The notes below the pieces were generated by a model. It was not told the DNA's origin. It did not search any database and saw only the letters and a list, made by a program, of their open reading frames with translations. A DNA stretch of 64,000 nucleotides from Kaistia terrae (GTDB taxonomy: Bacteria; Pseudomonadota; Alphaproteobacteria; Rhizobiales; Kaistiaceae), in assembly GCF_026344005.1 (NCBI RefSeq), contig NZ_JAPKNH010000009.1:62001-126000 (forward strand), given 5' to 3'. Within the stretch, counting starts at the first letter, position 1; every line of letters starts with the position of its first letter. Positions 1-9,659 of this stretch are shown here, piece by piece. The translations under genes were made by a program, and so were the position numbers.

Positions 1-1155
1 CGCGTCATGACCGTGCACGGCGCCAAGGGGCTCGAGGCCGACATCGTTTTTCTCGTCGATACCGGCTCGAAGCCGGTGCATGCGAGCCATGACCCCAAGA
101 TCGTGGCGCTGGCCGACGATCCCGACGCTGCCGATGGCGCGCCGCTGGTCTGGGTCGCGCCGGGCGCGAGAAAGCCGCAGATCGTCGAGGATGCCCTCGG
201 CACGCTGCGCGACAAGGCGCGCGAGGAATATCGCCGGCTGCTCTATGTCGGGCTGACGCGGGCCCGCGACCATCTGATCGTCTGCGGCACGGTGAAGGCG
301 AATACCGGCGCCGACCTGCTCTGGCATGAACTGGTCGGCAAGGCGCTCGGTGTCGATGGTCGTACGGTGCCGGTCGAGCTTCCGTCCGAGAGCTTTGACA
401 GTGTCGAGTGGCGGCAGGACTGGAGCCGCGCCGCGGTGCCGCCGCTTGCCGATGCCGCCGATGCGGGCGAGCGCGCCGTCGAGCCGCTGCCGGATTGGCT
501 GGCGGAAAATCCACCGCCAGCGCCGCCGATGCCGAAGCGGCTGACACCCTCGGCCGCCGTCGGTTTTGCCGAGGCGGAGCCGGCGTTTCCGCCGGTGACG
601 GCGCTGGATGCGCGGCTCGATCCCGCCGCGCTGACGGCGCTCGATCGCGGCCGGATCATCCACCGGCTGCTGCAGGCGCTGCCGGACCAGCCGCCGGCGC
701 AGCGGGCCGGCATCGCGGCGCGCTATCTGGAAGTCGTCGGCAAGGACTGGAGCGAAGCGGAGCGTCAGGCGCTGGTCGATCGGATCCTGCCGGTCCTCGA
801 CGACGACAGCTTCGCCGCCCTGTTCGGACCGGAAAGCCGGGCCGAGGTGCCGATTGCCGGTGAAATCGAGACCCGGAGCGGGATAGCCTCGATCTCCGGC
901 CGCATCGACCGGCTCGTCGTGCTGCCGGACCGGGTCGTCATCGTCGACTACAAGACCAACCGGCCGGCGCCGCGCGAGCTTGCCGATGTGCCGGAGGCGC
1001 ATCTGGCGCAGTTGGCGCTCTATCGGGCGCTGCTTTCGACGCTCTATCCCGACCGGCCGATCGAGACCGCGCTGCTCTGGACCGAGATCCCGCTGTTGAT
1101 GGCGATCCCGTCGGAGTTGCTCGATAGTCGCATGGCTGCCATTACCGCTGCATGA
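1..1155 (+). CDS. addA: Double-strand break repair helicase-nuclease AddA, C-terminal part
   Basis: The reading frame is open from the first base, so the gene starts outside the window and about 384 residues are visible. The visible start, MTVHGAKGLEADIVFL, and the later RRLLYVGLTRARD are the late UvrD-type helicase motifs of superfamily I. The C-terminal third has the RecB-like nuclease signature, with GRIDRLV followed by IVDYKTNR (the D and K of the PD-(D/E)XK site). AddAB processes double-strand breaks in place of RecBCD in alphaproteobacteria. trxA follows on the same strand 76 bases later, an order common in Hyphomicrobiales. Confidence 0.93.
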   Translation, partial: RVMTVHGAKGLEADIVFLVDTGSKPVHASHDPKIVALADDPDAADGAPLVWVAPGARKPQIVEDALGTLRDKAREEYRRLLYVGLTRARDHLIVCGTVKANTGADLLWHELVGKALGVDGRTVPVELPSESFDSVEWRQDWSRAAVPPLADAADAGERAVEPLPDWLAENPPPAPPMPKRLTPSAAVGFAEAEPAFPPVTALDARLDPAALTALDRGRIIHRLLQALPDQPPAQRAGIAARYLEVVGKDWSEAERQALVDRILPVLDDDSFAALFGPESRAEVPIAGEIETRSGIASISGRIDRLVVLPDRVVIVDYKTNRPAPRELADVPEAHLAQLALYRALLSTLYPDRPIETALLWTEIPLLMAIPSELLDSRMAAITAA

Positions 1156-1231
1156 AATCCCTTTGCCTTGACCGGCAAGAGACGGGTTCCTACCTTAGAA
1201 CCACTCTCCTCCATCCCATTTGAGGCTTGCC

Positions 1232-1552
1232 ATGGCGACTGCCAAAGTAACGGATAGTTCCTTCGACGCCGACGTTCTGGGGGCATCCGGCCCGGTTGTC
1301 GTCGATTTCTGGGCGGAATGGTGCGGTCCCTGCCGCATGATCGCGCCCGCGCTCGAAGAGATCCAGACCGAGTTGGAAGGCAAGGTGACCATCGCCAAGC
1401 TGAACATCGACGAGAATCCCGAGATTGCCGTGCGCTATGGCGTGCGCTCGATTCCGACGCTGATCCTGTTCAAGGACGGCGAGCCGGCTTCCATTCAGGT
1501 CGGCGCCGCGCCGAAGAGCCGCCTGTCCGACTGGATCAAGGGCGCGATCTGA
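1232..1552 (+). CDS. trxA: Thioredoxin
   Basis: This encodes a 106-residue thioredoxin with the active site WCGPC near residue 30, preceded by VVVDFWAE and followed by the cis-Pro region [11 protein letters not shown]. It is a cytoplasmic dithiol reductase acting on ribonucleotide reductase and other proteins. I chose the ATG at 1232 (MATAKVTD). An in-frame TTG at 1220 would add four residues with no better ribosome-binding site. A strong hairpin terminator follows at 1578, and folC converges on it from the other strand. Confidence 0.96.
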   Translation: MATAKVTDSSFDADVLGASGPVVVDFWAEWCGPCRMIAPALEEIQTELEGKVTIAKLNIDENPEIAVRYGVRSIPTLILFKDGEPASIQVGAAPKSRLSDWIKGAI

Positions 1553-1577
1553 TCGTTTCCGACATCGTCCGAATATG

Positions 1578-1609
1578 GAAACGGGGCCCGCTGGGCCCCG
1601 TTTTCGTTT
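1578..1609. terminator. Rho-independent terminator between trxA and folC
   Basis: GAAACGGGGCCC is followed by a short loop, then GGGCCCCGTTTTC and more T residues. The stem is almost pure G/C. It lies 26 bases after the trxA stop and 48 bases before the folC stop on the other strand. The symmetrical A and T flanks mean it may work in both directions. Confidence 0.85.
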
Positions 1610-1656
1610 GGGTCGAGGATGGGGTTAACGGCCGGGTTAACAACGGCCGTTTTCGA

Positions 1657-2988
1657 TCACGCTGGTAGCGTTCCGTTAGCCGCCAGCACCGTGCCGCCGA
1701 GATAGAGCGAGCCGCAGATCAGAATTCTGGGCGCGATGCCGGGCGGCAGCATCTTTTTGATCGCAGCCAGCGCTGCCTCGACGCTCGGCGTCGCCTCGGC
1801 GGAGAGCCCGGCGGCCTCGGCGGCGGCGGCAAGCTCGCCCGGGTCGCGACCGGCATTTGAACCCTCGATCGGCACGGTGAAGACGTGCTGCGCCAGTCCG
1901 GCGAAGGGGCGGAAGAAGCCGACCGGGTCTTTCGTCACCAGCATGCCGGCGATCAGGTAGAGCGGCCGCGAGACTCGTTCTTCCAGATCGGCCACCGCCT
2001 CGGCGATGACGGCGCCGGCGCCGGGGTTGTGACCGCCGTCGAGCCAGAGCTCGGCCTCGGCCGGCGCCTGGTCGACCAGCTTGCCGCTGGTCAGCCGCTG
2101 CATTCGCGCCGGCCATTCGACGTTCTGCAGACCCGCCTCGATCGCGGCAACCGGCACGTCGAGGCTGGAGCGGCGCAGCGCCGCGATGGCGGTGCCGGCG
2201 TTGACGAACTGGTGCCGGCCGGGCAGGCGCGGCGGCGGCAGGTCGAGTAGCCCGTCCTCGTCCTGATAGACCAGACGCCCGCGCTCGGCATGCGCCACCC
2301 AGTCCTGGTTGCCGATGAAGGTCGGCGCCTTGAGACGGGCGGCGTCGCGCTCGATCACGTCGAGCACGATCCCCGGCTGCGGCGCGACGACGACCGGACG
2401 GCCGAACTTGATGATGCCGGACTTTTCATGCGCGATGCCGTCGAGGGAATTGCCGAGGAACTTCTCATGGTCGACCGAGATCGGGGTGATCACCGCGACG
2501 TCGGGATGGTCGATGATGTTGGTGGCGTCGTAGCGCCCGCCCAAGCCCACTTCCAGCAGCGTCACATCGGCCGGGTGGTCGGCAAACAACTTGAAGGCGG
2601 CGGCGGTGGTGATCTCGAAATGGGTGATCGGCGCGCCGTCATTCAGCGTCTCGATGGCGAGCAGCGTCTCGACCAGTTCGTCCTCGTCGACAAAGCGACC
2701 GCCACCCTTCTGGCCCAAGCGGATGCGCTCGTGGAAGCGGACGAGATGCGGCGAGGTGTAGACGTGGGCCGTCAGTCCGGCCGCCTCCAGCATGGCGCGC
2801 AGGAAGGCGGTGGTCGAACCTTTGCCGTTGGTGCCGGCGATATGGAAGACGGGGCCAAGCTTGGTCTCGGGCGAGCCGAGCTTCGCCATCAGCGGCTTCA
2901 GCCGGTCGAGGGAGAGGTCGATCTCTTTCGGGTGGAGCTGGAACAGGCGCTCCAGAATGACGCTGCTGCGATCCATGAGGCGATCCAT
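1657..2988 (-). CDS. folC: Bifunctional folylpolyglutamate/dihydrofolate synthase
   Basis: The 443-residue protein is of usual length for FolC. It has the ATP-binding loop IAGTNGKGST near residue 50, a DEDELVE segment, GLGGRYDATN near residue 150 and the late DGGHNPGAG motif of the Mur-ligase/FolC superfamily. It adds L-glutamate to dihydropteroate and to folates in the cytoplasm. It is the last gene of the trpFBA-accD-folC block. A palindromic repeat of about 120 bp sits between it and accD, so co-transcription across that gap is uncertain. Confidence 0.95.
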   Translation of the reverse strand: MDRLMDRSSVILERLFQLHPKEIDLSLDRLKPLMAKLGSPETKLGPVFHIAGTNGKGSTTAFLRAMLEAAGLTAHVYTSPHLVRFHERIRLGQKGGGRFVDEDELVETLLAIETLNDGAPITHFEITTAAAFKLFADHPADVTLLEVGLGGRYDATNIIDHPDVAVITPISVDHEKFLGNSLDGIAHEKSGIIKFGRPVVVAPQPGIVLDVIERDAARLKAPTFIGNQDWVAHAERGRLVYQDEDGLLDLPPPRLPGRHQFVNAGTAIAALRRSSLDVPVAAIEAGLQNVEWPARMQRLTSGKLVDQAPAEAELWLDGGHNPGAGAVIAEAVADLEERVSRPLYLIAGMLVTKDPVGFFRPFAGLAQHVFTVPIEGSNAGRDPGELAAAAEAAGLSAEATPSVEAALAAIKKMLPPGIAPRILICGSLYLGGTVLAANGTLPA

Positions 2989-3023
2989 AGAGCAAGACCC
3001 AGTTTAGCCGGAATCCCGCTTCT

Positions 3024-3144
3024 TACCTCTCCCTGAGGGAGAGGTCGGAGCGAAGCTCCGGGTGAGGGTTTAGGGACCATCCGGTGAGGCCGTAAACCCT
3101 CACCCGCCGCACTGCGTGCGTCGACCTCTCCCTCAGGGAGAGGT
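3024..3144. repeat. Dispersed nested palindromic repeat, copy 1
   Basis: The element of about 120 bp begins ACCTCTCCCTGAGGGAGAGG and ends with the same text in inverted order. Each arm is itself a small hairpin. Inside lie a variable mini-hairpin (GGAGCGAAGCTCC) and an inner inverted pair, GGGTGAGGGTTTA and TAAACCCTCACCC. The whole can fold as a nested cruciform. It lies in the folC-accD gap and carries no gene. Further copies are at 5461-5580 and 21612-21734. Confidence 0.88.
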
Positions 3145-3277
3145 GAAGAGTGCTTCAAACCAGATGTAGCCTGCTCAAGCCGATCCACCGGGCGACTTTT
3201 AGAGGCATTGCCCCGTTGTGAAGGCGGCGGCCTGAAGGCCGCCGACTGTGATGGTTGTGTTGCGTGCTACGCCGCGA

Positions 3278-4198
3278 TCAGGACGCCAGCGCGACGTCCT
3301 GCGCCGGCTTGGCCTTCGCCTTGCCGGCGTCGACCTTGGCCGGCTTCACGGCCTGGGGCCCGAGAATGCCGCAGAGCCGCGCGATGGTCGAACGCAGTTC
3401 ATGGCGGTGGACGACCAGGTCGACCATGCCGTGCTCATGCAGGAATTCCGAGCGCTGGAAGCCGGGCGGCAGCTTTTCGCGGATCGTCTGCTCGATGACG
3501 CGCGGGCCAGCGAAGCCGATCAGCGCACCGGGCTCCGCGATCTGGATATCGCCCAGCATGGCGTAGGAGGCGGTGACGCCGCCGGTGGTCGGATTGGTCA
3601 GCACGACGATGTAGGGCAGCTTCGCCTCGCGCAGGGCGAGGATGCCGACGGTGGTGCGCGGAAGCTGCATCAGCGACAGGATGCCTTCCTGCATGCGCGC
3701 GCCGCCGGAGGCTGCGAACATGACGAAGGGCTGCTTGCGCGCCAGCGCCGCTTCCATGCCCGCCACCACGGCTTCGCCGGCGGCCATGCCGAGCGAACCA
3801 CCCATGAAGTCGAAATCCTGCACGGCGGTGACCATCGGCACGCCTTCGACGGTGCCGGCGCCGACGAGGATGGCGTCCTGCAGGCCGGTCTTGGTCCGGG
3901 CGTCCTTGAGGCGGTCGGTATAGCGGCGCTCGTCGCGGAATTTCAGCGGGTCGATGGCGACGTCCGGGACGGGGATCGACTCGTACTTGCCCTCATCGAA
4001 GAAGTAGGCAAGCCGCTTCGGGGCGCTCATGCGCATGTGATAGCCCGAATTCGGGATCACATAATGGTTGGCCTCGAGGTCGCGATGGAACACCATCTCG
4101 CCGGTCTCGGGGCACTTGATCCAGAGGTTCTCGGGAACCTCGCGCTTGTTCAAGAGGCTCTTGATCTTCGGACGAACGACGTCGTTGATCCAGTTCAT
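3278..4198 (-). CDS. accD: Acetyl-CoA carboxylase carboxyltransferase subunit beta
   Basis: The 306-residue protein starts [16 protein letters not shown] and contains the carboxyltransferase core, with [16 protein letters not shown] near residue 160 and [14 protein letters not shown] near residue 205. It forms the malonyl-CoA-producing carboxyltransferase with AccA for fatty-acid synthesis. The N-terminal zinc ribbon of the family normally has two Cys pairs. Here the region reads KCPETGEM and VIPNSGYHM, so only one of the four cysteines remains and zinc binding is unlikely. The start lies 14 bases after the trpA stop, consistent with co-transcription. Confidence 0.96.
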   Translation of the reverse strand: MNWINDVVRPKIKSLLNKREVPENLWIKCPETGEMVFHRDLEANHYVIPNSGYHMRMSAPKRLAYFFDEGKYESIPVPDVAIDPLKFRDERRYTDRLKDARTKTGLQDAILVGAGTVEGVPMVTAVQDFDFMGGSLGMAAGEAVVAGMEAALARKQPFVMFAASGGARMQEGILSLMQLPRTTVGILALREAKLPYIVVLTNPTTGGVTASYAMLGDIQIAEPGALIGFAGPRVIEQTIREKLPPGFQRSEFLHEHGMVDLVVHRHELRSTIARLCGILGPQAVKPAKVDAGKAKAKPAQDVALAS

Positions 4199-4212
4199 CG
4201 CTTAATCCTTGT

Positions 4213-5055
4213 TCAGGCTGCGACCGATTTCCGGGAAGCGCGAACGCCGCCCGAAAGTTCGGAAACGAGGGTCAGGACGGCGGGTACGGTAGCGGCCGTG
4301 GCGCGGCCCTCGCTGTCGAGCGAGGCGGCAATGGCCGAAACGATGGCCGAGCCTACCACGACGCCATCGGCATTCGCGCCGATCGCTGCTGCCTGTTCGG
4401 CTGTCCTGACGCCGAAACCGACGGCAACCGGTAGATGGGTGTGACGCTTGATCCTTGCAACGGACTCGGCGACGCGCGAGGCGTCGGGGGCTGCCGAACC
4501 GGTAATGCCGTTGATCGAGACGTAGTAGACGAAGCCCGAAGTGTTCTCGAGCACGGCGGGAAGCCGCTTGTCGTCGGTGGTCGGCGTCGCAAGGCGGATG
4601 AAGTTCAGCCCTGCCTTGAGCGCCGGAATGCAAAGCTCGTCATCGGCTTCCGGCGGAAGGTCGACGATGATCAGGCCATCGACACCGGCCGCCTGGGCGT
4701 CGGTGACGAAGAGTTCCGAACCATAGCTGTAGATCGGATTGTAATAGCCCATCAGGACGATCGGCGTCGTGTCGTCGCTCTGGCGGAAGGCGCGGACGAT
4801 GTCGAGGGTCTTGTGGACCGTGTGGCCGCCCTTGAGGGCGCGCAGGCCTGCGGCCTGGATCGCCGGGCCATCGGCCATGGGATCGGAAAACGGCATGCCG
4901 AGCTCGATGACATCGGCGCCGGCGGCGGGAAGCGCCTTGAGCAGCGCCAGCGTCGTGGCGGGGTCCGGGTCGCCGGCGGTCATGAAGGTGACGAGCGCCG
5001 GCCGGCCCTCGGTCTTCAGCGCCGCGAAGCGGCGATCGATACGGGTTTCAGTCAT
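4213..5055 (-). CDS. trpA: Tryptophan synthase alpha chain
   Basis: The 280-residue TIM-barrel subunit cleaves indole-3-glycerol phosphate and passes indole to TrpB. Visible motifs are FMTAGDPDP, the catalytic Glu in [24 protein letters not shown], the second catalytic Asp in IIVDLPPEE-like [10 protein letters not shown], and the phosphate-binding GFGVRT and VVGSAIV. I chose the ATG at 5055 ([10 protein letters not shown]) over an upstream in-frame start at 5091, which would add 12 unconserved residues. accD follows 14 bases downstream. It is separated from trpB by a repeat and a gene on the opposite strand. Confidence 0.95.
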   Translation of the reverse strand: MTETRIDRRFAALKTEGRPALVTFMTAGDPDPATTLALLKALPAAGADVIELGMPFSDPMADGPAIQAAGLRALKGGHTVHKTLDIVRAFRQSDDTTPIVLMGYYNPIYSYGSELFVTDAQAAGVDGLIIVDLPPEADDELCIPALKAGLNFIRLATPTTDDKRLPAVLENTSGFVYYVSINGITGSAAPDASRVAESVARIKRHTHLPVAVGFGVRTAEQAAAIGANADGVVVGSAIVSAIAASLDSEGRATAATVPAVLTLVSELSGGVRASRKSVAA

Positions 5056-5111
5056 GACAATGGGCCTAGGCTCGATGCATTGTGACGTCAAGACGACGTG
5101 GAGACGTTGCG

Positions 5112-5504
5112 ATGGACAGATTCAAGGCAAGGGCACGTGCACTGCGATCGTCACAAACCTCCGCGGAAGCGCGGCTCTGGTATGTGTTGCGCGGCCGGCG
5201 GCTGCTCGACTGGAAGTTCAGGAGGCAGCAGCCAATCGACCGGTATGTCGTCGACTTCGTGACATTCGCCGGCAGGCTGATCGTCGAAGTCGATGGCGCT
5301 ACCCATTCCAGCGACGGGGAACGGCAGCATGACGCGAAGCGCAGCGACGTCCTGACATCGCTCGGGTTCCACATCCTGCGCGTGACGAATACCGACATAT
5401 ACGAGGATTTGCCAGGCGTTGGAGAAGCCATTCTGCGTGAATTGGCGACAGACCGCTTTTCACCTCTCCCTGAGGGAGAGGTCGACGGCGAAGCCGGCGG
5501 GTGA
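5112..5504 (+). CDS. DUF559 endonuclease-domain protein
   Basis: The 130-residue protein matches the DUF559 pattern: [10 protein letters not shown] near residue 22, [16 protein letters not shown] near residue 37 and [10 protein letters not shown] near residue 58. These resemble the VSR-like PD-(D/E)XK fold, with Asp in VDF and Glu/Asp in VEVDG. The cellular role of DUF559 proteins is not established. It is the only plus-strand gene inside the trp block, lying between trpB and trpA. Its last 14 codons ([14 protein letters not shown]) are read from the left arm of repeat copy 2, so the natural C-terminus may be earlier. A start at 5082 is possible, but the ATG at 5112 fits the family. Confidence 0.85.
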   Translation: MDRFKARARALRSSQTSAEARLWYVLRGRRLLDWKFRRQQPIDRYVVDFVTFAGRLIVEVDGATHSSDGERQHDAKRSDVLTSLGFHILRVTNTDIYEDLPGVGEAILRELATDRFSPLPEGEVDGEAGG

Positions 5505-5580
5505 GGGTTTACGGCGCTTCCGGAGAGGGCGTAAACCCTCACCCGGCCCGTTGGGCCGACCTCTCCCTCAGGGAGAGGTG
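5461..5580. repeat. Dispersed nested palindromic repeat, copy 2
   Basis: Same architecture as copy 1: CACCTCTCCCTGAGGGAGAG at the left, a mini-hairpin (GGCGAAGCC), GGGTGAGGGTTTA, a short centre, TAAACCCTCACCC and the inverted right arm ending GGGAGAGGTG. The left arm is translated as the end of the DUF559 gene. It lies 35 bases beyond the trpB stop. Confidence 0.9.
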
Positions 5581-5614
5581 AAGAAAGCGTCGTTTGCCTC
5601 GCCCGCAGCATCAA

Positions 5615-6838
5615 TCAGACATCCATACCGAGCAGCTTGCCCACAGTGTGGACGTCCTTGTCGCCGCGGCCGGAGAGATTGACGATGATGATCTTGTCCT
5701 TCGACATGGTCGGCGCAATCTTGATCGCCTGCGCGATCGCATGGGCCGATTCCAGCGCCGGGATGATGCCTTCGACACGCGTGCAGACCTGGAAGGCGTC
5801 GATCGCCTCCTGATCGACGATCGGAACGTAGTTGACGCGGCCGGTGTCGCGCAGCCAGCTGTGCTCCGGTCCGACGCCGGGATAATCGAGGCCAGCCGAG
5901 ACCGAATGGCCTTCGAGGATCTGGCCGTCGGCGTCCTGCAGCAGATAGGTGCGGTTGCCGTGCAGCACGCCGGGGCGGCCGCCGGTCATCGAGGCGGCGT
6001 GGCCGTTCTCGAATTCCAGACCATGGCCGCCGGCTTCGACGCCGACGATCTCGACGTCCTTGTCATCCAGGAACGGATGGAACAGGCCGATGGCATTCGA
6101 GCCGCCGCCGACAGCGGCGATGATCATGTCCGGCAGGCGACCTTCCTGCTCCAGAATTTGTTCGCGGGCCTCGATGCCGATCACCGCCTGGAAATCGCGC
6201 ACCATCTCGGGATACGGGTGCGGACCGGCCGCCGTGCCGATCATGTAATAGGTGTTCTCGACATTCGACACCCAGTCGCGCAGCGCCTCGTTCATCGCGT
6301 CCTTCAGCGTGCCGTTGCCGGCGGTGACCGGATTGACGGTCGCGCCAAGCAGCTTCATGCGGAAAACGTTCGGTGCCTGACGCTCGACGTCGGTGGCGCC
6401 CATGTAGACGACGCAGGGCAGATTGAAGCGGGCAGCGACGGTGGCGGACGCCACGCCATGCTGGCCGGCGCCGGTTTCGGCGATGATGCGGGTCTTGCCC
6501 ATCCGCTTGGCGAGCAGAATCTGGCCGAGGCAGTTGTTGATCTTGTGGCTGCCGGTGTGGTTCAGGTCTTCGCGCTTGAAGAAGATGCGCGCGCCGCCGA
6601 GATGCCGGGTCAGGCCTTCGGCGAAGTAGAGCTTGGAGGGCCGGCCGGCATAATAGGTCGAGAGCGACTGCAACTCGGCCTTGAAGGCCGGGTCGGCCTT
6701 GGCGTCGTCATAGGCCTGCTGCAACTCGAGGATCAGCGGCATCAGCGTCTCGGCGACGAAACGTCCGCCATAGATGCCGAAATAGCCCCGCTCGTCCGGG
6801 CCGGTCTTGAAGGAATTGGGCTCACCGGAAACGGTCAC
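5615..6838 (-). CDS. trpB: Tryptophan synthase beta chain
   Basis: The 407-residue PLP enzyme condenses indole with serine. The PLP lysine is in [10 protein letters not shown] near residue 95. Other family signatures are [13 protein letters not shown]-type sequence near the N-terminus, [10 protein letters not shown], the phosphate-binding GGGSNAIG near residue 240 and NLSGRGDKD near the C-terminus. It overlaps the upstream trpF stop by four bases (ATGA), so the two are translationally coupled. trpA, its partner, is 560 bases downstream beyond the repeat and the DUF559 gene. Confidence 0.97.
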   Translation of the reverse strand: MTVSGEPNSFKTGPDERGYFGIYGGRFVAETLMPLILELQQAYDDAKADPAFKAELQSLSTYYAGRPSKLYFAEGLTRHLGGARIFFKREDLNHTGSHKINNCLGQILLAKRMGKTRIIAETGAGQHGVASATVAARFNLPCVVYMGATDVERQAPNVFRMKLLGATVNPVTAGNGTLKDAMNEALRDWVSNVENTYYMIGTAAGPHPYPEMVRDFQAVIGIEAREQILEQEGRLPDMIIAAVGGGSNAIGLFHPFLDDKDVEIVGVEAGGHGLEFENGHAASMTGGRPGVLHGNRTYLLQDADGQILEGHSVSAGLDYPGVGPEHSWLRDTGRVNYVPIVDQEAIDAFQVCTRVEGIIPALESAHAIAQAIKIAPTMSKDKIIIVNLSGRGDKDVHTVGKLLGMDV

Positions 6839-7527
6839 GACGAAATCCTCTCGCCGGCGATGATCCGGCCTTGGTCAGGGTTGGGTCGAAAGCCGCGGAT
6901 CGCGGCGATGAAGGCTCGGATCCGGTCGGGATCCTTGATTCCGGGCGCGCTTTCCACGCCCGAGGATGCGTCGATCCCGAAGGGGCGCGTCAGCGCGAGC
7001 GCCTCGGCGACGTTGTCGGCGTCGAGCCCTCCGGAAAGCATATAGGAAAGGCCGGGGTCAAGCGCATCGAGAAGATGCCAGTCGAACGAAACGCCATTGC
7101 CGCCGGGAAGCGCCGCGCCCTTCGGTGGCTTGGCGTCGAGCAGAAGGCGGGAGGCCACGCTGGCATAGTCGGCTGCGCGCGAAACATCCCCGGCGTCGCG
7201 AATGCCCAGCGCCTTCAGCACGGGCAGGCCAAAGCGGGCGCGAACCTCGGCGACACGCTCGACACTCTCGCTGCCATGCAGTTGCAGCCAGTCCGGCTTT
7301 ACCGTGTCGACGATCCCGGCGAGCGCGGCATCGTCCATGTCGACGGTGAGCGCGACGATCTCGGCTTTGCCACGGGCGCGGCTGGCGAGAACGCTGGCGC
7401 GTTCGATCGAAACAGCGCGCGGGCTTTTTGGAAAAAACACAAAGCCGACCATATCGACGCCGGCGGCAAGCGCGGCGTCGAGGGTCTCTTCGGTCGATAG
7501 ACCGCAGATTTTCACGATGACGGTCAT
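6835..7527 (-). CDS. trpF: Phosphoribosylanthranilate isomerase
   Basis: The 230-residue barrel protein starts [16 protein letters not shown], with the catalytic Cys in KICG. It also has [18 protein letters not shown] near residue 80 and the late catalytic Asp region [16 protein letters not shown]. It performs the Amadori step of tryptophan synthesis. It is the first gene of the trpFBA group. I see no leader peptide or attenuator in the 190 bases upstream, so regulation cannot be read from this sequence. Confidence 0.95.
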   Translation of the reverse strand: MTVIVKICGLSTEETLDAALAAGVDMVGFVFFPKSPRAVSIERASVLASRARGKAEIVALTVDMDDAALAGIVDTVKPDWLQLHGSESVERVAEVRARFGLPVLKALGIRDAGDVSRAADYASVASRLLLDAKPPKGAALPGGNGVSFDWHLLDALDPGLSYMLSGGLDADNVAEALALTRPFGIDASSGVESAPGIKDPDRIRAFIAAIRGFRPNPDQGRIIAGERISS

Positions 7528-7718
7528 GGTGTCACGGTTCTGAGCATTTTTTCACGGTCGAACTTGCCGGAACGTTTGGCACGAAAGTGAGGCCAAGTCC
7601 AAGAAAAGTCCTGATTTGCCCTGCTTCGCGCGAGGGACGGCGGGCCGACGCGCGGCCGTCCCGTGCGGGATGGGCCGGTCGTGAAGGCAGGGGCGGCGCA
7701 GAGGTCGCGACGAGCGGA

Positions 7719-8051
7719 TCAGCCGCGCGGCGCGGGAAGCGTCGTGCCCGGGCTTGTCGCGGCGCGGTACTGCGTGTTCTCGCGCTTGACGTCCCGAACC
7801 TCGTGCCGGAGGTGGCGGGCCTGGCGGCGCCATCGGCCCTGTCCGAGCCATGTGCCGACGCCGCCGAGCACCACGCCGACGGCGATGGCGCCGAAAACCA
7901 GCACGAAGAGCGGCATGGAAATGGCGACGGCCGGATCGACGGAATTGAACGGATCCAGCGACAGCGCGACGGGGTGGCGATTGGCCACCGAAAGCGCCAC
8001 CGCGATGATTGCGACCGGAACGAGGATGACGATCGCAAGAATCTTTTTCAT
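7719..8051 (-). CDS. lapA: LapA-domain inner-membrane protein
   Basis: The 110-residue protein has two hydrophobic helices, roughly residues 4-22 and 45-68, followed by a basic, probably coiled segment (RWRRQARHLRHEVRDVKREN). This is the layout of LapA/DUF1049 proteins. In enterobacteria LapA works with LapB to adjust lipopolysaccharide synthesis. That role is inferred here from the family only, and no lapB is adjacent. It lies downstream of ihfB on the same strand with 124 bases between. Confidence 0.8.
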   Translation of the reverse strand: MKKILAIVILVPVAIIAVALSVANRHPVALSLDPFNSVDPAVAISMPLFVLVFGAIAVGVVLGGVGTWLGQGRWRRQARHLRHEVRDVKRENTQYRAATSPGTTLPAPRG

Positions 8052-8175
8052 CAGTACCGCCTCAAGCAGGGCGCCGGAAGTCCGTAGCCTGTCCGGTCAA
8101 GATCATGCGCCAATAGAGCGCTCGAGTCACGTTTGGTTCAATCGAAACGGACGCGTCGATTGAACCAGCCGCGAT

Positions 8176-8460
8176 CTACTCGTCGTCGTTGAGACGCTCG
8201 CGCATCTCTTTGCCAGTCTTGAAGAAAGGCACGTATTTTTCCGTAACTTCGACTTTCGAACCGGTGCGCGGGTTTCGCCCCTGTCGCGCCGGTCGGTTCT
8301 TGACGGAAAACGCTCCAAAACCACGGAGCTCGACCCGATCGCCACGGGCCAACGCATCGATGATCTCGTCAAGAATCGAGTTCACGATATGCTCCACATC
8401 CCTTTGATAGAGATGAGGATTTTGTTCGGCGATCTTCTGCACCAGTTCGGACTTGATCAC
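8176..8460 (-). CDS. ihfB: Integration host factor subunit beta
   Basis: The 94-residue DNA-bending protein starts [17 protein letters not shown]. It has the arm consensus [20 protein letters not shown], which carries the intercalating proline of IHF/HU proteins. It pairs with IHF-alpha, which is outside the window, in replication, recombination and transcription control. Its start overlaps the sppA stop by four bases, so it is probably co-transcribed with sppA. The C-terminal [17 protein letters not shown] is typical of the beta chain. Confidence 0.95.
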   Translation of the reverse strand: MIKSELVQKIAEQNPHLYQRDVEHIVNSILDEIIDALARGDRVELRGFGAFSVKNRPARQGRNPRTGSKVEVTEKYVPFFKTGKEMRERLNDDE

Positions 8461-9461
8461 CGCGGCGCCCCCTCAGCGTCGTTCAGACCCGATGGAGCGT
8501 GCCAAACGGATAGGAGACCGTCAAGCTGGAGTCTGGATGGCAGTAAGCCGGCGAGGCCGGAAGCCTGCAGCAGCTCAGGCGAAAAGCCTGCTTGGCGCGC
8601 CAGCCAGATGAAGGCGGCGCTGGAAAAGGAGAAGGGGCTGGCGCTGCTCGCGGGCTCCCAGTCGATCACGCGCAGCTCGGCCGTGACGCCTTTTTTCGTC
8701 GTCAGCCAGCCGATCGCGGCTTCCTCGCCGCCGATCTCGTCGATCAAGCCGGCCTCCAACGCCTGGCGGCCGGAATAGACGCGGCCATCGGCAAGCAGCA
8801 AGGCCTTGGCGCGGTCGAGGCTGCGGCGCTCGGCGACGATGTCGACGAACCAGTTGTAGGTGTCGCGGATCATGTCATCGATCACGGCCAGCGCTTCCGG
8901 CGTCGGCGGTGCGAAGGGGGAGGGCGCGGCCTTCAGCGGCGACGACTTCACCTCGGTCAGCTTGATGCCGAGCTTTTCCATCGCGCCACTGACTTCGGGC
9001 GACTGGAACAGCACGCCGATCGAGCCGGTGATCGAGGTGCGATAGGCGACGACATGGTCGGCGGCGATGGCGCTCATATAGGCGGCCGAGGCGCCGACGG
9101 TGCGGATGGCCGCGACGGTCGGCTTTTTGGCGGCGAGCTTGCGGATCGCCTCATAGAGCGCTTCGCCGCCCGCGGTGGCACCGCCGCCGGAATTGATCGA
9201 GACGATGACGCCCTGGACGGCGTCGCTCTTGCCGATCCTGTCGATCAGGTCGAGTTCGGCGCGGTTTTCCGAGATGAAGCCGGAAATGGTCAGCCGCGCG
9301 ATGTGCGGGCGAGACTTACCGGTGAGGCCGTCCGGGCCGACGGCCAACAGGCCGCCGCCGACGATGGCGAGGGCCGCCGCCACGAAGGCGAGCACGCGCC
9401 AGGTGGTCAGCTTTCGCCGCAGGCGTCGGCGATCAAGGATCTGGTCGGCGTCGATGCTCAT
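8457..9461 (-). CDS. sppA: Signal peptide peptidase SppA
   Basis: The 334-residue protein has one N-terminal membrane anchor (about residues 24-44) and the SppA protease core. [19 protein letters not shown] is near residue 110, the nucleophile region is [13 protein letters not shown] and the catalytic Lys region is [11 protein letters not shown]. This is the short single-domain type. It degrades released signal peptides at the periplasmic face of the inner membrane. ihfB follows with a four-base overlap, and rpsA lies upstream beyond a terminator. Confidence 0.93.
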   Translation of the reverse strand: MSIDADQILDRRRLRRKLTTWRVLAFVAAALAIVGGGLLAVGPDGLTGKSRPHIARLTISGFISENRAELDLIDRIGKSDAVQGVIVSINSGGGATAGGEALYEAIRKLAAKKPTVAAIRTVGASAAYMSAIAADHVVAYRTSITGSIGVLFQSPEVSGAMEKLGIKLTEVKSSPLKAAPSPFAPPTPEALAVIDDMIRDTYNWFVDIVAERRSLDRAKALLLADGRVYSGRQALEAGLIDEIGGEEAAIGWLTTKKGVTAELRVIDWEPASSASPFSFSSAAFIWLARQAGFSPELLQASGLAGLLPSRLQLDGLLSVWHAPSGLNDAEGAPR

Positions 9462-9604
9462 CCAAGCGCTCCCGGTCGATCTCGGCCTCGAAGACCCAGT
9501 CAGTCTCGAGGACCTGGAACGGGTTATATGTTTTGCACCACGAAATCAAACAAGTCCGTGCCAAGCGATTGTCTGGACAGGCGATTTCGCAAAAACACCG
9601 CCAA

Positions 9605-9638
9605 AACGAAAACGCCCCGGACGAGCCGGGGCGTTTCC
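9605..9638 (-). terminator. Rho-independent terminator after rpsA
   Basis: On the minus strand AAACGCCCCGGC, a short loop and GCCGGGGCGTTTTCGTTTT-like sequence form a strong G/C hairpin with a T-rich tail. It starts about 20 bases beyond the rpsA stop and lies upstream of sppA, so sppA-ihfB probably have their own promoter. Confidence 0.85.
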
Positions 9639-9659
9639 TTATTCGTTGGGCGGTGACGA

